From assembly GCA_030386875.1 (NCBI GenBank), contig CM059576.1, positions 11,251,058 through 11,315,057 of the forward strand: a DNA stretch of 64,000 bases, written 5' to 3'. Source of the DNA: Morinoia aosen. Its lineage: Eukaryota; Arthropoda; Malacostraca; Amphipoda; Talitridae. The position numbers and the translations under genes were made by a program. Under the pieces are notes generated by a model that made no database searches, was not told the DNA's origin, and saw nothing but the letters and a program-made list of their open reading frames with translations. Below, piece after piece: positions 1 to 9,640 of this stretch. How positions within the stretch are numbered: position 1 is the stretch's first letter; each line of letters starts with the position of its first letter.

Positions 1-40
1 GTTGGATAATTGTGGTTATTTTTAGAAGTGTGCCTTACAT

Positions 41-134
41 GTGTATGTGTATTTGTGTGTCTGTGTGGGGGAGTGTGTGTAGAGTGTGAGAGTTGGGATG
101 ATGGGGTGTGTGTGTGTTTGTGTGTGTGTGTGTT
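41..134. repeat. GT-rich microsatellite, unit 1
   Basis: Imperfect (GT)n interrupted by TATG, TTTG, GGGAG and GTGAG words. It forms the left part of the head module directly before the GC hairpin. Alternating GT tracts can adopt left-handed DNA, but that is a general property and not shown here. Confidence 0.9.
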
Positions 135-175
135 GGTCCGCCCCCGGTCTGTGCTGGTTTTTGCGCGGGCGGACC
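135..175. repeat. Head GC-rich hairpin, unit 1
   Basis: Perfect 9-bp inverted repeat: GGTCCGCCC at 135-143 and GGGCGGACC at 167-175, separated by a 23-base loop. Both arms are unchanged in all twelve units, including units whose following sequence is strongly diverged. It sits between the GT tract and the A-rich tract. Role unknown; it could be a cruciform or RNA hairpin, a protein-binding dyad, or the end of an inserted element. Confidence 0.85.
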
Positions 176-193
176 CTCGCAGAGGTTCCGGAG

Positions 194-245
194 GAAAAAC
201 TAAAAAAAAAATGCGCAAAAAGAAAAAAAAAAAAATTTCAATAAA
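194..245. other. A-rich tract followed by AATAAA
   Basis: Two A runs (about 202-211 and 223-235) flank ATGCGCAAAAAG, followed by an AATAAA word at 240-245. The tract is present in every unit with small length changes; in units 11 and 12 the AAG interruption is lost, giving a single long A run, and AATAAA becomes CATAAAA. The tract could look like a retroposon tail or poly(A) signal, but no element body can be defined to its left, so it is described as a low-complexity tract only. Confidence 0.6.
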
Positions 246-1540
246 TACTGGGTGGCCGCGCCGAGTAAGGAAGGACTGTAGTGCAGACGTGTAGTGCGTG
301 GGCGCATTCTCGGAAACGGCTGGTCCCAGCGCGCTCAAATTTGGTGAGCAGAAAGACCATCATCTAGACATTGTCTGTGCCAAGTTTCGTTTCAATCGTG
401 CGAAAATTTACGATTTAATGAAGGTTCAATGGGGAAAAATAGCCAAAAATGGGTTACGTTCAACTAGTTTGGGTGGGTATCCCCGTTGCATTTGAAGGGC
501 TCAATTTTCAGTATGTTGCAGTCAAAGAGAGTCCGCAGAGGGTAGCGGCTCTGTTTTTTGCGATTTTTCGAAATAATCGTCTTTTTTGCGCGTCAAAGTT
601 GAGCAAATTTTTTTTAGCGATTTTTGCAGAAATTTTGACATTTTTTTTTGGACAAAGTATCGATTTTTTATTTTTGAAACTTTGATAGGTGATAGATTTC
701 CAGAAGTTCTACGCACCATAAAATCAACGGCAGTCAAAACGATCAAGTTTCGATGCAACTTTGGCTTGAACTTTACCTAAAAATTTATAGGATTTTGGGA
801 CGTCGTCCAAACATGTTTGCCTGGGGTTTTGGTGATACTTGAGAGTCTGAGCAGTTGACATCTTGTTTAAAATGCTTTGTCCTAAATGCAGCGAAAATTA
901 CAAAGTGCCATCTTATACAACTTAAATTTTGTGCAACTTTAAAGTTGAAGTAAAAAAACGCGTTTTTCCAAAGGTCATTTTTGGCCGCCATTTCTGGCGT
1001 TGTTTGATCGGGTGGAGACTTCAAACTTTGATACCATCTAGAAAAAAACTTTTTCTCAAAGTTATCAAGTTTACAGACCATCACAAGCAATACTTTTCTC
1101 AAAAAAATGTCCCAAACCCAGCCCCCAAAACCTCTAAAAATCGCCCCAAACATGCGTGTGCAAAATGGGTGCGACTGACGAAAAACTTTATTTAACATTT
1201 TTTGCGAGTTTTGCGATCCTACATACGAAGAGTTTTTTGTGGAAAGATCGCTCGAAAATTTTTTTCGTTTTTTTGAATTTTGCGATTTTAACAGTAAAAT
1301 GGCACATTCCATCTCCTCTAAGGCCCCCTTTTTCATGCCTCAGGATATCGAAATTCTCATGAGTGATGCGCCTAGGCGAGACCTTTCGTTTGGTACCAAA
1401 CTCAAAGTTGTAGCTCAATAAACTTTTGAGAAAAATCCAAAAAACTAAAATTGGGGCTAAAATCTCGTAAATTTTTCCAAGTCCTTAGAGGTGAAAAATT
1501 CGATCTCAATTTAAAGCCTCAATAAGGCTTTTCATGGATT
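246..1540. repeat. Proximal block, class B1 (type example)
   Basis: About 1.3 kb without a recognisable gene. It contains several loosely similar words (variants of ATCAAGTTT, AAAGTTG and CAACTTT) and one GGCCGCCATTT word near 981. A 183-codon minus-strand frame (785-1336) and a 65-codon + frame (298-495) are open here but broken in other units. The same class occupies this position in units 2, 5, 7, 8, 9 and 10. Confidence 0.6.
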
Positions 1541-2852
1541 TTCGACCATTCCCATGTCCAAGTAACGACAGAAAATTGATGTTTTCGATAGTTTCGTTAA
1601 GAAATGAGAGCTTGATAATGATTTTTTCGATTTCGAAGTTTTACACCTTTTATATCCATTTAGGGACTCGCAGCCATTTTTAGAGGCTTCGAGAGTGTTG
1701 CTAGAGTTGTTAAAAATATTTGTTCTCTTCGAAAGAAACTCGATAACACGTATTTTTGAGCACTCATTTTTCACTCAATTAGAGTATGCATCAATTTTTA
1801 CTTTTTTGATGCGTTTATCGACGTCCTACGAAAAAATTTATGGAGATGAAATGTGTTGCAAATTGCCGATTTACCCTATGGTAAAGTCTTTGCACCTCCG
1901 AAGGCTTGTTTGAAATAATTTTTTTCAAATCCAAAATTTCGAGTCGTAAAATTTACAAGTCCAGATGCTTAGAGACAAGGGGCCGATGACTGCCAGTCGA
2001 CGTAATATTTGATATCGATTTTCTCGAAATGTTTCGATGTCTCAAACGTCAATTTTTGATGACTATAGCACATAATTTGAATGTTAAGAAATCCATTCAT
2101 TGATACATACCAGAAAATGAGCTCATTTTTTTCTCGTAAATCGATTTCGCTGTTAATTTGTGCGACGCTAGTCCTAAGAACCGCGATGCCATTTGTTTCA
2201 AACTTGAGGTAAACACTAATGTTGTGCGTTTCAATGAATGTGACCATGCTAAAAGTGTTGTGGTAGATGCTCTCATATACATGCAAAGTGAGTGAAATTT
2301 TAAAACGCTCATTTCTGCTCACTTAGCGTTTTGAAGGGGAAGAAACTGTTGGCGACCGATGAAGAATAAGAGGGTTTGCAGAGTTGCCGGCTAGTGACTT
2401 TAGTTATGATACAATGATCATGCAAACAATATAATACTCGGCAAATGTCATCAATGACTCATCAAAATCGAGCGATATCTCGTATTTGAGCGCTTTGATT
2501 GTGTGTCAAAATTCATGATGAGTTTTTATTGGCGTATTTTATTCATGGAATTCTGAAATATGCCTGCAAATGGTCGAGATACTGACACACACATTTCGTA
2601 TTGTAAAAGGCTCATTAATAAACGAGCGTTTTGGAATAGAGCGCATCATGCTGGGGCTGTCGATCACGATATGGGGTACTGTGAGTTGATGTTTCACTCA
2701 CTAATTTTGATGATTGAGAGAAGATATTGGAGGGTGTTTTGAGTCAGGAACTTTTGAGCTGTGCACTGAAACTTTGTTTGGGAATAAGTGCGATAACTCA
2801 TTGATTCATATTCCCATCAGTTGCATATTTCGCTTCTAGGAAAAACTGAGTG

Positions 2853-2885
2853 TGAGTGAGTAGACACCGTTTCGACGCTCACTCA
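2853..2885. repeat. Small hairpin TGAGTGAG/CTCACTCA
   Basis: Eight-base arms TGAGTGAG (2853-2860) and CTCACTCA (2878-2885) around a 17-base loop. Both arms are kept in most units; unit 12 has TAAGTGAG in the left arm, losing one pair. Confidence 0.5.
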
Positions 2886-2992
2886 GGGTTCATATTTTGT
2901 GAGTGTGTGTTCCTGATATGGATTGAATTTTTGAGAGGTTTTGCGGGTCTCAAATATTTTATTTACGGAAACTAAAATATTATTAGTGAAAT

Positions 2993-3004
2993 ATTTTCGA
3001 AAAT
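2993..3004. repeat. 12-base palindrome ATTTTCGAAAAT
   Basis: A perfect palindrome in units 1 and 8; in units 2, 4, 5, 7, 9, 10 and 12 it is broken by T-to-C (ATTTCCGAAAAT). In those units CGGAAA upstream pairs with TTTCCG, so an alternative dyad is possible. Confidence 0.4.
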
Positions 3005-3263
3005 TCGAAAATTCTCACTCGGACTTAGTTCAGGCTTCTATTTCGGTCAGTAATTGGGATTTAGGTGTGGTAACACATGAAAACTGTTTCCGCTCATGAA
3101 ATGCCTCATTTTGAGGAATTATTCTCTTAAATGGGGAATTTCACTCATTCAAACGTAGATGCTGTTGGTGAGTTCATTGGGCGCTGCAAATCGGTCAAGC
3201 TATTGTGTTTGATGAGACGATGGATTTTGTAATGTTTTTCAGGACGAAAATTGACAAGTTGCG

Positions 3264-3274
3264 GGTTCAAATCC
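3264..3274 (+). promoter_or_regulatory. Degenerate tRNA-like B-box, unit 1
   Basis: GGTTCAAATCC differs by one base from the Pol III B-box consensus GGTTCGANTCC. No cloverleaf could be built around it. Confidence 0.2.
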
Positions 3275-3931
3275 CAAAACATGAATTTATTTCGAAATTC
3301 GAAAAATCACTCATTTCGCTTAGTTCAGTGCCGAATTTTGCATGAAACTTGCATCATTGAGTACATAAGCGATAGCATTTCTTTCGTCTTAAGAAAGTGA
3401 GAATTGTGAAAGATATTGAATTTTTTTAATTTTCAATGATGATGCATCGGTGAACTAGGTCAGCAATTGAGTGAAATTTTAATTAGGCATATCTTTCTTT
3501 GCATCGAAGGTAGAAGTCCGAAATTTTGATACAACGTAGACATCAATGAGTAGTGTCTATATTGACATTTTGAGAACGGTACGAATGATATTTTGGGTAA
3601 AATGAGTAATTTTCTAAAATTCCATACTTGTTCAATTTGACGATTTAGGGTACTTAGAAATAAGCTAGAAACTTCATTTTAGGCTCAAATGAAGCAGAAT
3701 CCAAAGCAGGGTGTGAATTAAGGTGGTAAAATTTTTTTATTCAATACTTTTTAAAATATGGACAAATGAGTTTTTAAAAACGTTTTGGCTGTTATTTCGT
3801 TATAGGAACTTGTTTTGAACCGTTTTTGAGGCCAAATGGGAAATTTCGACTTGTGCAATGACCACGCATTTGAAAAAATTAGAAAAAATTCGATGAAAGT
3901 CCACGGATATTAAAATGTAATTTTCAATGGA

Positions 3932-4037
3932 AATACGCTAAAAAATGAGAATCGCTGCAACTACCAATTTGATTACCATACAGACCGATACTTTTGGGGT
4001 TTTTAGTAAACTCTACGGGGTAAATACGCTAAAAATG
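3932..4037. repeat. Direct repeat AATACGCTAAAAA-ATG
   Basis: The word AATACGCTAAAAA(A)TG occurs at 3932-3947 and again at 4023-4037, 91 bases apart, just left of the large inverted repeat. The pair is present in most units, with one or both copies altered in units 3, 6 and 8. Confidence 0.45.
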
Positions 4038-4136
4038 CGTAAAAAGGACACAAAAATTGCATTTTTCTGAGTTTGAAAGTGATTCGAGGTAATTGCAGTG
4101 TCCCGCGAGTTTGACTAATATCTGAGTAACAATTAT

Positions 4137-4172
4137 GCCGCTCGGCGAGTTGCGTAGCGCTCGTCGAGCGGC
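4137..4172. repeat. Large inverted repeat, unit 1
   Basis: Thirteen-base arms 4137-4149 (GCCGCTCGGCGAG) and 4160-4172 (CTCGTCGAGCGGC) around a 10-base loop TTGCGTAGCG. All positions pair, with one G-T wobble between 4145 and 4164. It is the core of a GC-rich island of about 140 bases in AT-rich surroundings, followed 40 bases later by a smaller hairpin (4212-4227). Candidates are a structured RNA, a cruciform or a protein-binding dyad. Confidence 0.85.
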
Positions 4173-4211
4173 CCCAAAACTTAAGCTCGATTTACTCAAC
4201 CCCTGAATTTA

Positions 4212-4227
4212 ACGCGCGACAGCGCGT
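4212..4227. repeat. Short hairpin ACGCGC/GCGCGT
   Basis: Six-base arms ACGCGC and GCGCGT around GACA. The full arms are also in units 2, 3, 6, 8 and 11; units 4, 5, 9 and 10 have C and unit 7 has T at the outermost left base, removing the end pair but keeping five pairs. Confidence 0.55.
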
Positions 4228-5190
4228 ACCCCAATTATTATCTGTAAGGAGATGAACAGGTGTCGATGTTTTTCTATTAAACGAGAATTATCTTTGGTTT
4301 TGAATCCGGATTGCGATTGTAGTTTAATTTAGTAATGATTTTTATTTTATTGATGATTGATTGCTGTTTTCTTTTTGATTGTTGCGGGATTGGATTATTT
4401 AAGGGGCTCTGCACGAATAACTGAGACGCCATCTGATGAATGGTGATTTACAGAGACGCCATCAGATGTATGGTGATTTACAGCTAATTCACATCATTTA
4501 TTCTTGGAAACAAATATATTTTAGAATTTTGGGGTTGTTTCGAGAATATTGATGATAATTGGATATGTCATGAAGTTGGTGAATATTTGGCGTTTTCTGT
4601 TGAAGGTTTCGAATGAATTTTCAGAACGAAAGGTTAGTATCGCCTTTTAATGTGAGTAATCTATTCTGATATGAGAGGTGGAAATTATTGTGGGTTATGG
4701 AAAGCCAAATTTTCGTACTCCTGGGTTCGGTGAAATCTTAAATAGCTTTCAGAGAATTTAATTATTTTTCCCGCATGTATAAGTATAATTTTGAATGAGG
4801 CTTATGTAATTGAACTCGGGTCTTGGTATTGTTTACTGCATTCTGGCCAAATGGACAATCAGATTTAGAGGATTTTATTCAGGTTCTACAGGAGGGTAAT
4901 TCAGACTACGAATTTGTACTGAAATTTCACTATCTTCTTGACTCTGTTTAGAATATTGATTAGCAACCTGCCGTCGCTCATCATATTAGGGATTTAGCTA
5001 ATTTTAGGCTTTGATTTAGGTGAAGGTATTTAATTTTTGCAGGGTAGGTTAAATTCCGTTGGGTAAATTGATTAGAAACAAAGGTCGGATGTTAAGTTAG
5101 ATGGAATAAAATAGGAGTGGTCAAAAATTCAACAATAAAATGAGATTAATTGGGTAATCATATCCAGTCGGGATTAAATAGCTTTTGTTT
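4228..5190. repeat. AT-rich distal block (type example)
   Basis: Nearly 1 kb with no ORF of note, no hairpin of the strength seen to its left, and no recognised element apart from the 30-base duplication. Corresponding stretches in the other units are equally empty and show scattered substitutions. Confidence 0.5.
4423..4482. repeat. 30-base tandem duplication, unit 1
   Basis: Two copies of a 30-base segment starting GAGACGCCAT (4423-4452 and 4453-4482) differing at two bases. Most units have a single copy. It serves as a marker linking units 1 and 8. Confidence 0.9.
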
Positions 5191-5238
5191 GGTTAGATTT
5201 GACTAGGTTGGGTTAGATTAGTTTAGGTTGGGTTAATA
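5191..5238. repeat. Telomere-like 20-mer VNTR, unit 1 (2 copies)
   Basis: Period-20 repeat of GGTTGGGTTAGATTAGTTTA (alternative ending GACTA). It contains TTAGG and GGGTTAG words. Two copies here, so it is among the shortest versions. Confidence 0.85.
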
Positions 5239-5511
5239 ATATAAGACGTTGCCACATGATTGATTTGGTGAGGATGTGTTTTTCATAAAAAGAGGTCGGT
5301 TAAATGATTTTTGATCTGTAAATATATGGTTAGGTAAATTGTACGCTTGGTATTTGTTAATGGTATCGGAAAATGAATTGATGTTGGTGTTTGAAAGTTT
5401 AACATAGAGCGTAGAGAGGAATATTTTGTACGTATCGCTCTGTGATTTGAGACGATGGTGTATCTGATTGTGTTGGATAATTGTGGTTATTTTTAAAAGT
5501 GTGCTTGGCAT

Positions 5512-5606
5512 GTATTTGTGTATGTGTGTGTGTGTGTGTGGGAGTGTGTGTAGAGTGTGAGCGTTGGGATGATGGGGTGTGTGTGTGTTTGTGTGTGTGT
5601 GTTTGT
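5512..5606. repeat. GT-rich microsatellite, unit 2
   Basis: Imperfect (GT)n with the GAGCGTTGGGATGATGGGG interruption also present in units 4, 5, 9 and 12. Confidence 0.88.
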
Positions 5607-5647
5607 GGTCCGCCCCCGGTCTGTGCTGGTTTTTGCGCGGGCGGACC
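5607..5647. repeat. Head GC-rich hairpin, unit 2
   Basis: Both 9-base arms intact; loop as in unit 1. Confidence 0.85.
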
Positions 5648-7079
5648 CTCGCAGAGGTTCCGGAGGAAAAACTAAAAAAAAAATGCGCAAAAAGAAAAAA
5701 AAAAAAATTTCAATAAATTCTGGGTGGCCGCGCCGAGTAAGGAAGGACTGTAGTGCAGACGTGTAGTGCGTGGGCGCATTCTCGGAAACGGCTGGTCCCA
5801 GCGCGCTCAAATTTGGTGAGCAGAAAGACCATCATCTAGACATTGTCTGTGCCAAGTTTCGTTTCAATCGTGCGAAAATTTACGATTTAATGAAGGTTCA
5901 ATGGGGAAAAATAGCCAAAAATGGGTTACGTTCAACTAGTTTGGGTGGGTATCCCCGTTCCATTTGAAGGGCTCATTTTTCAGTATGTTGCAGTAAAAGA
6001 GAATCCGCAGAGGGTAGCGGCTCTGTTTTTTGCGATTTTTCGAAATGATCGTCTTTTTTGCGCGTCAAAGTTGAGCAAATTTTTTTTAGCGATTTTTGCA
6101 GAAATTTTGACATTTTTTTTTGGACAAAGTATCGATTTTTTATTTTTGAAACTTTGATAGGTGATAGATTTCCAGAAGTTCTACGCACCATAAAATCAAC
6201 GGCAGTCAAAACGATCAAGTTTCGATGCAACTTTGGCTTGAACTTTACCTAAAAATTTATAGGATTTTGGGACGTCGTCCAAACATGTTTGCCTGGGGTT
6301 TTGGTGATACTTGAGAGTCTGAGCAGTTGACATCTTGTTTAAAATGCTTTGTCCTAAATGCAGCGAAAATTACAGAGTGCCATCTTATACAACTTAAATT
6401 TTGTGCAACTTTAAAGTTGAAGTAAAAAAACGCGTTTTTCCAAAGGTCATTTTTGGCCGCCATTTCTGGCGTTGTTTGATCGGGTGGAGACTTCAAACTT
6501 TGATACCATCTAGAAAAAAACTTTTTCTCAAAGTTATCAAGTTTACAGACCATCACAAGCAATACTTTTCTCAAAAAAATGTCCCAAACCCAGCCCCCAA
6601 AACCTCTAAAAATCGCCCCAAACATGCGTGTGCAAAATGGGTGCGACTGACGAAAAACTTTATTTAACATTTTTTGCGAGTTTTGCGATCCTACATACGA
6701 AGAGTTTTTTGTGGAAAGATCGCTCGAAAATTTTTTTCGTTTTTTTGAATTTTGCGATTTTAACAGTAAAATGGCACATTCCATCTCCTCTAAGGCCCCC
6801 TTTTTCATGCTTCAGGATATCGAAATTCTCATGAGTGATGCGCCTCGGCGAGACCTTTCGTTTGGTACCAAACTCAAAGTTGTAGCTCAATAAACTTTTG
6901 AGAAAAATCCAAAAAACTAAAATTGGGGCTCAAATCTCGTGAATTTTTCTAAGTCCATAGAGGTGAAAAATTCGATCTCAATTTAAGGCCTCAATAAGGC
7001 TTTTCATGGATTTTCGACCACTCCCATGTTCAAGTAACGACAGAAAATTGATGTTTCCGATAGTTTTGTTAAGAAATGA

Positions 7080-7763
7080 GTGCTTGATAATGATTTTTTC
7101 GATTTCGAAGTTTTACTCAGTTTAAATCCATTTAGGGACTCGCAGCCATTTTTCGAGGCTTCGAGAGTGTTGCTAGAGTTGTTAAAAATATTTGTTCTCT
7201 TCGAAAGAAACTCGATAACACGTATTTTTGAGCACTCATTTTTCACTCAATTAGAGTATGCATCAATTTTTACTTTTTTGATGCGTTTATCGACGTCGTA
7301 CGAAAAAATTTATGGAGATGAAATGTGTTGTAAATTGCCGATTTACCCTTAGGTAAAGTCTTTGCACCTCCGACGGCTCATTTGAAATTTTTTTTTCAGA
7401 TCCAAAATTTCGAGTCGTGAAATTTACAAGTCCAGATGCTTAGAGACAATGGGCCGAATACTGCAAGTCGACGCAATATTTGATATCGATTTTCTCGAGA
7501 AGTTTCAGTGTCTCAAACGTCAATTTTTGATGACTATATCACATTATTTTAATGTTAAGAAATCCATTGAATGATATATACCAGAAAATGAGCTCATTTT
7601 TTTCTCGTACATCGATTTCGCTGTTAATTTGTGCGACGCTAGTCCTAAGAACCGCGATGCCATTTGTTTCAAACTTGAGGTAAGCACTATTGTTGTTCGT
7701 TTCAATGAATGCCGCCATGATGAAAGTGTTGTAATAGATGCTCTCATATACATGCAAGGTGAG
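7080..7763 (+). other. Stop-poor, protein-like frame (unit 2 example)
   Basis: One + frame has only three internal stops over 228 codons: TAG 7350, TGA 7383 and TGA 7572. The open segments look protein-like (for example AVNLCDASPKNRDAICFKLE at about 7617-7676). The 60-codon frame at 8,031-8,213 is in the same register. TGA at 7572 is present in every unit. The TAG is ATG in units 1, 3 and 12. Variable sites between units in the last segment fall about evenly on codon positions 1, 2 and 3 by my count, so there is no sign of present coding constraint. The codon-aligned minus strand is also open. I read it as a possible decayed coding sequence; I do not recognise the protein. Confidence 0.25.
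7353..7399 (+). other. Mini-intron-like segment
   Basis: A GTAAAG donor-like word follows AG at 7353 and a T-rich run ends in CAG at 7399, giving a 47-base intron-like interval in the middle block. Splicing would not keep the neighbouring open frames in register (47 is not a multiple of three and the joined frame meets TGA soon after). The acceptor is CAA in units 1, 3 and 12 and CGG in unit 4. It is noted as a resemblance only. Confidence 0.12.
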
Positions 7764-9604
7764 TGAAATTTTAAAACGCTCATTTCTGCTCACTTAGCGT
7801 TTTGAAGAGGAAGAAACTGTTGGCGACTGATGAAGAATAAGAGGGTTTGCAGAGTTGCCGGCTAGTGATTTTAGTTATGATACAATGAGCATGCAAACAA
7901 TATAATACTCGGGAAATGTCATCAATGACTCATCAAAATCGAGCGATATCTCGTATATGAGCTCTTTGATTGTGGGTCAAAATTCATGATGAGTTTTTAT
8001 TGGCGTATTTTATTCATGGAATTCTGAAATATGCCTGCAAATGGTCGAGATACTGATACACACATTTCGTATTGTAAACGGCTCATTAATAAACGAGCGT
8101 TTTGGAATAGAGCGCATCATGCTGGGGCTGTCGATCACGATATGGGGTACTGTGAGTTGATGTTTCACTCATTAATTTTGATGATTGAGAGAAGATATTG
8201 GAGGTTCTTTTGAGTCAGGAACTATTGAGCTGTGCACTGAAACTTTGTTTGGGAATAAAAACGATAACTCATTGATTCATATTCCCATCAGTTGCAAGTT
8301 TCGCTTTTAGGAAAAACTGAGTGTGAGTGAGTAGACACCGTTTCGAAGCTCACTCAGGGTTCATATTTTGTGAGTGTGTGTTCCTGATATTGATTGAATT
8401 TTTGAGAGGTTTTGCGGATCTCAAATATTTTATTTACGGAAACTAAAATATTATTACTGAAATATTTCCGAAAATTCGTAAATTCTCACTCGGACTTTGT
8501 TCAGGCTTCTATTTCGGTCAGAAATTTGGACATAGAGGTGGTAACACATTTAAATTGTTTCCGCTCATGAAATGCCTCATTTTGAGGAATTATGATCTTA
8601 AATGGGGAATTTAACTCACTCAAACGTAGATGCTGTTAGTGAGTTCATTGGGGGCTGCAAATCGGTCAAGCTATTGTATATGATGAGACAAAAGATTTTG
8701 TAATGTTTTTCGGGACGAAAATTGACCAGTTGCGTGTTCAAATCCCAAAACATGAATTTATTTAGAAATTCAGAAAATCACTCATTTCACATTCTTCAGT
8801 GCCGAAATTTGCATGATACGTGAGGATGTAGATATGTGATAGCATTTCTTTCGTCTTCAGCAAGTGGGAGTTATCTAAGATATTGATTTTTTTTCATTTT
8901 CAATGATGATGCATCGGTGAACTCGGTCAACAATTGAGTGAAATTTTAATTAGGCATATCTTTTTCTGCATTGAAGCTATATGTCCGATATTTTGATACA
9001 ACGTAGATATGAATGAGTAGTGTCTATACTGACATTTTGAGAACGGTGCAAATGATATTTTGGGGAAAATGAGTAATTTTCTAAAATTCCATACTTGTTT
9101 AATTTGACGATTTGGGGTACTTAGAAATAAGCTAGAAACTTCATTTTGGGCTCAAATGAAGCGGAATCCAAAGCAGGGTGTGAATTATGGGGTTAAAATT
9201 TTTTTCATTCATTAATTTTTGATATATGGACAAATGAGTTTTTAAAAATGTTTTGGCCGTTATTTCGTCATTGGAACGTGTTTTGAACCGTTTTTGGGGC
9301 CAAATGGGACATTTCGACTTGTGCAATGACCACGCATTTGAAAAAATTGGGAAAAATTCGATAAAAGTCCACGGATATTAAAATGTTATTTTCAATGGAA
9401 ATACGCTAAAAAATGAGAATCGCTGCAACTACCAATTTGATCACTATACAGACAGATACTTTTAGGGCCGTTAGTAAACTCTACGGGGTGAATACGCTAA
9501 AAATGCGTAAAAATGGCACAAAAATTGTATTTTTCAGAGTTTGGAAGTGATTCGAAGTAAATGCAGTGTCCCTCGAGTTAGACTAATATCTGAGCAACAA
9601 TTAT

Positions 9605-9640
9605 GCCGCTCGGCGAGTTGCGTAGCGCTCGTCGAGCGGC
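9605..9640. repeat. Large inverted repeat, unit 2
   Basis: Same arms and loop as unit 1, including the G-T wobble. Confidence 0.85.

Larger units (their letters stand above)
1..5471. repeat. Repeat unit 1 (5,471 bp)
   Basis: Complete unit with a B1 proximal block. Its distal two thirds differ from the common type: it carries a 30-base tandem duplication (4423-4482), only two copies of the telomere-like 20-mer, and a stop codon (TAA at about 2137) in the protein-like + frame of the middle block. The closest relative of its right part is the right part of unit 8. No supported gene. Confidence 0.95.

Noticed and set aside
194..245. A-rich tract plus AATAAA as the 3' end of a retroposon or a poly(A) site
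   Set aside because: No element body, target-site duplication or coding region can be defined, and the tract changes with the block class rather than as an insertion present or absent.
10..294. Cysteine/valine-rich or histidine/threonine-rich frames across the GT tract
   Set aside because: They are direct readings of the GT/CA microsatellite and the A-tract; low-complexity artefacts.
298..495. 65-codon + frame starting at the anchor word, present in ten units
   Set aside because: In units 11 and 12 the homologous stretch has mostly amino-acid-changing differences and a TGA, and the usual start is GTG, not ATG. No domain recognised.
785..1336. 183-codon minus-strand open frame, repeated in units 1, 2, 5, 7, 9 and 10
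   Set aside because: Those units are near-identical here, so an open frame is expected by descent. It is cut by a nonsense change in unit 8 (about 39,770), shifted in unit 3, and absent in units 11 and 12. No recognisable domain.
1969..2322. Minus-strand frames of 84 to 118 codons in the middle block
   Set aside because: Two overlapping minus frames and one + frame are all open over the same bases, which cannot all be coding, and site changes show no codon-position bias.
2560..2742. 60-codon + frame present in ten units
   Set aside because: Differences between units are mainly amino-acid-changing, roughly as expected without selection; it is truncated by TAA in unit 3 and broken in unit 6.
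4433..4439. CTGATGA words (also in unit 2 at about 7,828) resembling a hammerhead ribozyme core
   Set aside because: No GAAA with a flanking stem II follows at the right distance and no cleavage-site stem can be paired.
5191..5238. CRISPR array
   Set aside because: The 20-mers are contiguous minisatellite copies without unique spacers, in a eukaryote-like context.
8060..8085. TTTCGTATTGTAAACGG compared with the CENP-B box
   Set aside because: The spacing and the fixed bases of the CENP-B box do not match.
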